This document shows, piece by piece, positions 59,978 through 64,000 of a stretch of DNA of 64,000 nt. Made by a program: the position numbers and the translations under genes. The notes under the pieces are model-generated. The model searched no databases and was not told where the DNA came from. It was given only the letters and a program-made list of their open reading frames with translations. Numbering within the stretch: the first letter of the stretch is position 1; every line of letters begins with the position of its first letter. The DNA is from Micropterus salmoides (lineage: Eukaryota > Chordata > Actinopteri > Centrarchiformes > Centrarchidae), in contig NW_024041262.1 in assembly GCF_014851395.1 (NCBI RefSeq), forward strand, positions 211,001-275,000. Direction: 5' to 3'.

Positions 59978-61900
59978 TAAGTAGAGAGAGAGAGAGATGT
60001 AAGGAGAGAGAGATGTAAGGAGAGAGACATGCAAGGTGTTGTCTCTGTGTGTTTAAATATTATATCCTAAATTTAAATTCATGAGGGAGGTTTGAATCTG
60101 TCCATGGGTCTTTCTGTCTGGAGTTTGCATGTTCTTCCTGTGTTTGTGTGTTTCAGAGTATAATGTGTTATTTCTAAATGTGTACAGAGTTTACAAGATG
60201 TGTATCCAACAAAAGGTTCAAATTAGGGCTGGCCGATAAAAAAATAATGTTAATTTTCGCAATAAAACTTTCCTCAATAACAACATAACAAATGTTCAAT
60301 AGTGGTGATGGTGGTGCAATGGATAAGATGCCTGCCTTTGGTGTGAGAGACCCAGATCCCCCGCTATGACACATCTACCATGTGTCACTTAACCTCTAGT
60401 TGATCCAGAGGTGTGCGACCTAATTAGCAATTGTAAGTAGCTTTGGATAAAAGCATCAGCCAAATGAATAAATATCGTCAATAAATATTTAATTTATTAG
60501 AATCACAAACTAATTAGCACTTAATTTTTCTATTATGTTGTTTATTTTGTTGAGGAAAAGGGACTAAGAAAAAAAGAGTTACTAATCATATTTATTTAAA
60601 TATAATTGTTTTGAATGTTCTTCAGTCTGACCATAAATAGTTAACCATCTGGCCCTTCTATTTTCATTCAGGGGCAAAAATCAGCCTTTAAACTTGGGGT
60701 CATCATTTGGCTGGCCCAGAAATTCTGCCAGGGACATCAAACTCTTGAAGGGGCAGTTGATTTCAAGGAGTTGTGTTGAATCAAGGATCCTATCTGGGCT
60801 GGCTCCCAAAGAAGGATGGTCAGTGTGTACAACCAGGCCTCTCTTCTCCACAGTATGCCATCTGCACTCCATGAGTGTGATGACATTGATCTTATTTTCC
60901 TTGCCATGCTGCGTTGCTGTATTGCCGGTGAAGGTTGGGTACAACTGCTCAGACATTTTATGGGCTCTGTGGTGCATCGTTTTCGCAGTTGTTTTGCTGT
61001 CCTGTCTGTTAGATGCAGCTTTCTAGCATGTCGTAACTGTGAAGCACTTTGCATCCTGGTTTCTTCCATCAGTGTAGCTGCTTGTGCAGGGGAAACTTTG
61101 ATGTAGGCCTAAAAACTTTGTACACTTCAGACAGGTTAGTGCTGTGCTGTGTTCAGTATAACAGAGTGAATTACTGTGGGCTGGGCTCATGTTTGTTGGG
61201 GCATGCCATACTGCTGTTTACATTTGCTCTGTAACTTAACTGAAGAAGACCATTTATCTGGAGCTGAAATAGTGGGGCCATCACTGATGAATTGCTGTGG
61301 GTTCTGAACTCTCTGTGGTTCTTAAAACGTCGGGGGGAGGTCGTTGATTTGGCCTGAGTTTACAAGTAGGAACTCCAACCTTGAGTGGCTTTTCATTGTA
61401 CATTTTTTTTGCAGGTTGGAATTTTTTGTCTGCAACGCAAGTATTAAGACGCTTAGTAAGCAGAGCCATTTTTAGATATTTTTTTTAGTTAAGTGGAAAC
61501 AGAGTGGAAACTGAGTAGAAACCTCCTAAAGAAAATCACAGATGGACTGTGTGGGCCGATGAATATTTCCGGTCTGGAAAGCTCAGGACTTTATTTACCA
61601 TGTTTTGATACACACTGGGTCACTGGCACTAGAGAGTCTAGAGGTTAAACACTTCACTCTACACTGAGGGTTTCGCAACAGATGTAGTGTCCCGAGTCCA
61701 GAGGAGATGAGGCAGGCTGGAGTGAACTGACCTGTGTGGGAGGTGGGTGTTAGCGGGGTGGGAGGGGCTCCGTCCTGGGTTCCTCGTGGTCGTCCCGATG
61801 CAGCAGGTATTCCTCTGGCCCCTGGGTTCCTGCCGTGCCTCAGCCTGTCTTCCCGGTCCCGGCGTTCCCTCTCTGCTTCCTCTGCTGCACGGTTAGCTCC
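41550..61900 (-). CDS. csnk1d: csnk1d, casein kinase 1 delta, 3' part (C-terminal tail exons, two alternative ends)
   Basis: Ser/Thr kinase of the circadian clock (PER phosphorylation), Wnt signalling and centrosome. Only the regulatory C-terminal tail is in the window; the kinase-domain exons must lie right of the gap. Exon 61732-61900 encodes GANRAAEEAERERRDREDRL and onward to PPTPLTPTSHT. Exon 49409-49548 encodes NTSPRQVSGMERERKVSMRL through to RMSTSQ. The joined frame is 103 codons. Two alternative terminal exons follow: 48232-48264 (NSIPYEHHAK, stop) and 43137-43187 (MASSVPPAGLHLLAPR, stop). These match human CK1 delta rather than CK1 epsilon, whose tail differs between these blocks. The 3'UTR of the distal form runs to overlapping AATAAA signals at 41566-41575. 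The introns are very large (12 kb, then 1.1 or 6.2 kb) and packed with transposons. Neighbour slc16a3 is convergent. The da or db ohnologue is not resolved. Confidence 0.93.
43137..43187 (-). CDS. csnk1d: csnk1d alternative terminal exon, long tail (CK1 delta isoform 1 type)
   Basis: Acceptor TTTCCTCTAG, then sixteen codons MASSVPPAGLHLLAPR and TGA, phase 0 after RMSTSQ. The human 415-residue isoform also ends in a sixteen-residue exon finishing in Arg. A longer open frame across the same bases (to 42925) is out of phase with the splice and is not the protein. Confidence 0.75.
   Translation of the reverse strand: MASSVPPAGLHLLAPR
43446..44462 (+). mobile_element. hAT transposon remnant with BED-finger start
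   Basis: Left end TAGGGCTGAAATGATTCATA and right end reversed TGGCTGCAGCTAACAATGAT. Inside, about 43670-43800 reads VWDYFKLKEN, the start of a BED zinc finger as in hAT transposases and ZBED genes. The rest of the transposase is missing or decayed. Lies in the csnk1d intron between its two terminal exons. Confidence 0.65.
44880..47625 (+). mobile_element. L2-clade LINE, longest copy in the window
   Basis: About 2.7 kb, opposite to csnk1d. RT domain in broken frames: PISNLPFLSKILEKAVAKQL-type start near 45600, LLDLSAAFDTIDHQILLQRL near 45820, GVPQGSVLGPILF near 45980 and CYADDT near 46080. Then comes an intact 257-codon C-terminal frame 46163-46936 from MCLQDIKTWMTCNFLMLNSD to FKSRLKTFLFDKAYS, followed by the 3'UTR and TTGAATTGAAT tail. 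Frameshifts and stops in the 5' half inactivate it. Confidence 0.92.
48232..48264 (-). CDS. csnk1d: csnk1d alternative terminal exon, short tail (CK1 delta isoform 2 type)
   Basis: An acceptor CAACCTCAG (plus 48265-48273) is followed by ten codons NSIPYEHHAK and TAG. The phase fits the CAG end of exon 49409-49548. The human 409-residue isoform ends NSIPFEHHGK, so eight of ten residues agree. It is too short to appear as an ORF but the splice context and match are clear. No polyadenylation signal was seen before the L2 element that starts about 600 bp downstream. Confidence 0.85.
   Translation of the reverse strand, partial: NSIPYEHHAK
48445..49155. mobile_element. Non-autonomous hAT element (711 bp) with perfect 8-bp target duplication
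   Basis: TAGGGCTGAACG and reversed TAGGGCTGAATG ends, bounded by CTCTACAG at 48437-48444 and 49156-49163. No transposase frame. It sits in the csnk1d intron between the common penultimate exon and the short-tail terminal exon. Confidence 0.92.
49409..49548 (-). CDS. csnk1d: csnk1d exon: penultimate, common to both isoforms
   Basis: Acceptor CTCCAG and donor GTACAAG on the minus strand, 140 nt, completing an Ala codon from the previous exon and ending in phase 0 at RMSTSQ. It contains the conserved ERKVSMRLHR and NVSSSDLTGRQDTSR blocks of the autoinhibitory tail of CK1 delta. Confidence 0.94.
49858..50895 (+). mobile_element. Tc1-like transposon, left end missing, pseudogenised
   Basis: The transposase reads rightward: MLWTDESKFEVFGSHRRTFV (first catalytic Asp) at 50170, KHGGGNLMVWGCFGAGK, LQQDNDPKHTS near 50430 and IELLWEKLD near 50545. 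Stops and frameshifts separate these blocks. The right terminus CCCAAACATTTGAACGGTAG ends next to TA at 50896-50897. Confidence 0.85.
51090..51180. repeat. 21-22-bp short tandem array
   Basis: About four units of ATTGCGAGG(T/G)AA(T/C)GCAAAA, alternating AAGT and ACAT joints. Confidence 0.85.
51200..52860. other. csnk1d intron, no gene recognised
   Basis: A hAT-like end GGGGTGTGACGATACACGAG occurs at 52430; otherwise nothing recognised. The 136-residue frame at 52006-52416 has no conserved motif. Confidence 0.5.
52873..53316. mobile_element. piggyBac-like MITE (444 bp) with TTAA target sites
   Basis: TTAA at 52869-52872 and 53317-53320. Ends CCTTCTGAGGTC and reversed CCCCCTGAGGTCGG are inverted repeats. 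No transposase; CpG-rich right end. Confidence 0.75.
54931..57098 (-). mobile_element. L2-clade LINE inserted in the L1, itself carrying a Tc1
   Basis: Target duplication ACACTT at 54925-54930 and 57099-57104. The 3' tail is (AAT)n. Minus-strand frames read CGVPQGSVLGPTLF and FHCYADDTQLYMKL near 56960-57060, then LQLNSSKTEAILIGTP, TNLGVRLDSNLTFDTHIRHL and SRLDYCNALLVGIPGRSLQK. A different L2 subfamily from the 44880 copy. Confidence 0.9.
55294..56341 (-). mobile_element. Tc1/mariner transposon (1048 bp), nearly intact transposase
   Basis: Ends CACTCACCTAAAGGATTATT perfectly inverted at the right, flanked by TA (55292-55293 and 56342-56343). The minus-strand transposase has the HTH part with LIQADRRATLTEITTRYNRG, VAWSDESRFLLR (first Asp) and GYFQQDNAPCHK (second Asp). 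It is broken by one in-frame TGA at 55857-55859 and by a pair of compensating indels. Between the indels the block with PDLNPIEHLWD (catalytic Glu) is in another frame (about 55480-55590). Confidence 0.93.
59706..59942 (-). mobile_element. L2 LINE 3'-end stub with adjoining GA repeats
   Basis: Same tail, GCGCTTTTCATAAAAGAGCA-type block and CCTCGACCGGTTGGGGTGA as the 23366 copy, truncated by a (GA)n run at 59943-60030. Confidence 0.88.
59943..60030. repeat. (GA)n microsatellite with GATGTAA(G/C) interruptions
   Basis: About 88 bp of GA repeats with three GATGTAAG-like breaks. Confidence 0.95.
60302..60476 (+). mobile_element. tRNA-derived SINE with L2-type tail
   Basis: A-box GTGGTGCAATGGATAAGATG, B-box-like GAGAGACCCAGATCCCCC, body TGTCACTTAACCTCTAGTTG, tail GCTTTGGATAAAAGCATCAG. 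Sister copy of 16681-16853. Confidence 0.72.
60681..61470 (-). pseudogene. Decayed YqaJ-type nuclease ORF (mobile-element associated)
   Basis: The minus-strand frame 60681-60977 contains YPTFTGNTATQHGKENKINV, then VVHTDHPSLGASPDRIL and TQLLEINCPFK, which has the spacing of the YqaJ/exonuclease fold (GASPDG then LLEIKCP). An upstream frame shift joins it to QSASQLRHARKLHLTDRTAK at 60900-61060, and to LTKRLNTCVADKKFQPAKKM further up (61281-61469). Such ORFs are common in fish genomes next to transposons. The Asp is present but Gly after it is Arg here. No introns; function lost. Confidence 0.55.
61732..61900 (-). CDS. csnk1d: csnk1d exon: start of the C-terminal tail
   Basis: Acceptor ACACAG at 61901-61906 and donor GTCAGT at 61726-61731 (minus strand), 169 nt, entering in phase 0 and leaving in phase 1. 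It encodes the Arg/Glu-rich ERERRDREDRLRHGRNPGAR segment followed by a Pro/Thr-rich PPTPLTPTSHT stretch. This is the segment following the kinase domain in CK1 delta. Confidence 0.93.
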
Positions 61901-62175
61901 CTGTGTATAACATTAACAAACAATGAACAAAGGACCGCAGAGAAAGCCAGAGGATCATAAAAGTAAGTAGGGAGTCATATTCTGGGCAACATCTATATTC
62001 ACATTTCATGGTAATCCATCCCATAGTTGAGATATTTCAGTAAAAGCCAAAACTGTCAACCTGCTGGTGCTGCTAGAGGAAAGGCAAGGGGATTAATTGA
62101 AAAATTTAATCATGAATTCTAAAGAAGTGTATTGCGTACTTACTTACTTACTGCTATATACACAAAAGTGCAATA

Positions 62176-62212
62176 TACACACACACGTGTGTATATTATA
62201 TATATATATATA
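62176..62212. repeat. (AC)n/(TA)n low-complexity run at the Tc1 target
   Basis: ACACACACGTGTGTATATTA followed by TATATATATATA; the Tc1 has inserted in the TA repeat, which continues at 63781-63876. Confidence 0.9.
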
Positions 62213-63780
62213 CAGTGAGGAAAATAAGTATTTGAACACCCTGCTGTTTTGCAAGTTCTCCCACTAAGAAATCATGGAGGGGTCTGAAATTGTCATCGTA
62301 GGTGCATGTCCACTGTGAGAGATATAATCTAAAAAAAAATAATCCAGAAATCACAATGTATGATTTTTTAACTATTTATTTGTTAGATACAGCTGCAAAT
62401 AAGTATTTGAACACCTGAGAAAATCAATGTTAATATTTGGTACAGTAGCCTTTGTTTGCAATTACAGAGGTCAAACGTTTTCTGTAGTTTTTCACCAGGT
62501 TTGCACACACTGCAGGAGGGATTTTGGCCCACTCCTCCACACAGATCTTCTCTAGATCAGTCTAGTCAGTCTTAGTTTGAGCTCCCTCTAAAGATTCTCT
62601 ATTGGGTTTAGGTCTGGAGACTGGCTAGGCCACGCCAGAACCTTGATATGCTTCTTACAGAGCCACTCCTTGGTTATCCTGGCTGTGTGCTTTGGGTCAT
62701 TGTCATGTTGGAAGACCCGGCCTCGACCCATCTTCAATGCTCTAACTGAGGGAAGGAGGTTGTTCCCCAAAATCTCGCAATACATGGCCCTGGTCATCCT
62801 CTCCTTAACACAGTGCAGTTGCCCTGTCCCATGTGCAGAAAAACACCCCCAAAGCATGATGCTACCACCCCCATTCTTCACAGTAGGGATGGTGTTCTTG
62901 GGATGGTACTCATCATTCTTCTTCCTCCAAACACGGTTAGTGGAATTATGACCAAATAGTTCTATTTAGGTCTCATCTGACCACATGACTTTCTCCCATG
63001 ACTCCTCTGGATCATCCAAATGGTCATTGGCAAACTTAAGACGGGCCTTGACATGTGCTGGTTTAAGCAGGGGAACCTTCCGTGCCATGCATGATTTCAA
63101 ACCATGACGTCTTAGTGTATTACCAACAGTAACCTTGGAAACGGTGGTCCCAGCTCTGTTCAGGTCATTGTCCAGCTCCTCCCGTGTAGTTCTGGGCTGA
63201 TTTCTCACCTTTCTTAGGATCATTGAGACCCCACGAGGTGAGATCTTGCATGGAGCCCTAGTCCGAGGGAGATTGACAGTCATGTTTAGCTTCTTCCATT
63301 TTCTAATGATTGCTCCAACAGTAGACCTTTTTTCACCAAGCTGCTTGGCAATTTCCCCTTTCCAGCCTTGTGGAGGTGTACAATTTTGTCTCTAGTGTCT
63401 TTGGACAGCTCTTTGGTCTTGGCCATGTTAGTAGTTGGATTCTTACTGATTGTATGGGGTGGACAGGTGTCTTTATGCAGCTAACGACCTCAAACAGGTG
63501 CATCTAATTTAGGATAATAAATGGAGTGGAGGTGGACATTTTGAAGGCAGAATTCTAGCTGATAGACAGATGTTCAAATACTTATTTGCAGCTGTATCAT
63601 ACAAATAAATAGTTAAAAAATCATACATTGTGATTTCTGGATTTTTTTTTTAGATTATGTCTCTCACAGTGGACATGCACCTACGATGACAATTTCAGAC
63701 CCCTCCATGATTTCTAAGTGGGAGAACTTGCAAAATAGCAGGGTGTTTTGCAAGGGTGCAAATACTTATTTTCCTCACTG
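62213..63780 (-). mobile_element. Tc1/mariner transposon (1568 bp), IR/DR ends, dead transposase
   Basis: Ends CAGTGAGGAAAATAAGTATT inverted at the right, TA on both sides (62211-62212, 63781-63782). The roughly 200-bp inverted repeats each carry an inner copy of AGCTGCAAATAAGTATTTGA, the IR/DR layout. The leftward transposase has MTVNLPRTRAPCKISPRGVS, EKVMWSDET, GSIMLWGCFSAHGTG, VFQHDNDPKHTA and SPDLNPIENL, in broken frames. Confidence 0.95.
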
Positions 63781-63876
63781 TATACATTATATATATATAT
63801 ATATATTACATACTATATACATATGTATGTGTATACATATACTATATATCCATACATATACATATACATACACACA

Positions 63877-64000
63877 NNNNNNNNNNNNNNNNNNNNNNNN
63901 NNNNNNNNNNNNNNNNNNNNNNNNNNNNNNNNNNNNNNNNNNNNNNNNNNNNNNNNNNNNNNNNNNNNNNNNNNNNNNNNNNNNNNNNNNNNNNNNNNNN
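63877..64000. other. Assembly gap (N run)
   Basis: 124 N to the end of the window, starting inside a TA/CA-rich repeat that probably broke the assembly. The kinase-domain exons of csnk1d are expected beyond it. Confidence 0.99.

Noticed and set aside
60681..60977. Phage infection or integrated virus because of the YqaJ domain
   Set aside because: No other phage or virus genes nearby; these domains occur in fish mobile elements, and the frame is broken.

Overview
This window reads as teleost fish nuclear DNA, probably from a spiny-rayed (percomorph) fish. The genes have introns and encode clear orthologues of vertebrate proteins. The repeats are typical of bony fish: several Tc1/mariner elements, L2, Rex1, L1 and I-like LINEs, hAT and piggyBac-like MITEs, tRNA-derived SINEs, and (CA)n/(AT)n microsatellites.

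Three protein-coding genes could be assembled from splice sites and reading frames. (1) Positions 1-17523, minus strand: the 5' half of ccdc57, a coiled-coil centrosome/centriolar-satellite protein. Seven exons are visible and the gene runs off the left edge. (2) Positions 25824-29326, plus strand: a complete five-exon slc16a3 (monocarboxylate/lactate transporter MCT4, 491 residues). (3) Positions 41550-61900, minus strand: the 3' end of csnk1d (casein kinase 1 delta). It has two tail-coding exons and two alternative terminal exons; the kinase-domain exons lie beyond the right edge. The order and orientation ccdc57(-) slc16a3(+) csnk1d(-) matches human 17q25.3.

Region by region: 0-17.5 kb is ccdc57, whose introns are filled with L2, a 4.5 kb TIR-bounded composite, SINEs and Rex1. 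17.5-25.8 kb is intergenic, with a MITE, a Tc1 element and an antisense L2. 25.8-29.3 kb is slc16a3. 29.3-41.5 kb is intergenic: a hairpin, a SINE, a 75-bp minisatellite framed by nearly perfect 52-bp inverted arms, and an I-like LINE broken by an L2 that is itself broken by a hAT. 41.5-61.9 kb is csnk1d, whose introns hold hAT elements, a long L2, three different Tc1 lineages, a piggyBac-like MITE, an L1 carrying an L2 carrying a Tc1, and a decayed YqaJ-nuclease ORF. 62.2-63.8 kb is another Tc1, and the window ends in an assembly gap.

I found no convincing new multi-gene system. The points most worth following up are the conserved alternative 3' exons of csnk1d, a near-consensus RFX X-box just upstream of the inferred first exon of ccdc57, the 4653-9199 composite transposon, the minisatellite with inverted arms, and an 81-nt hairpin at 31.4 kb.
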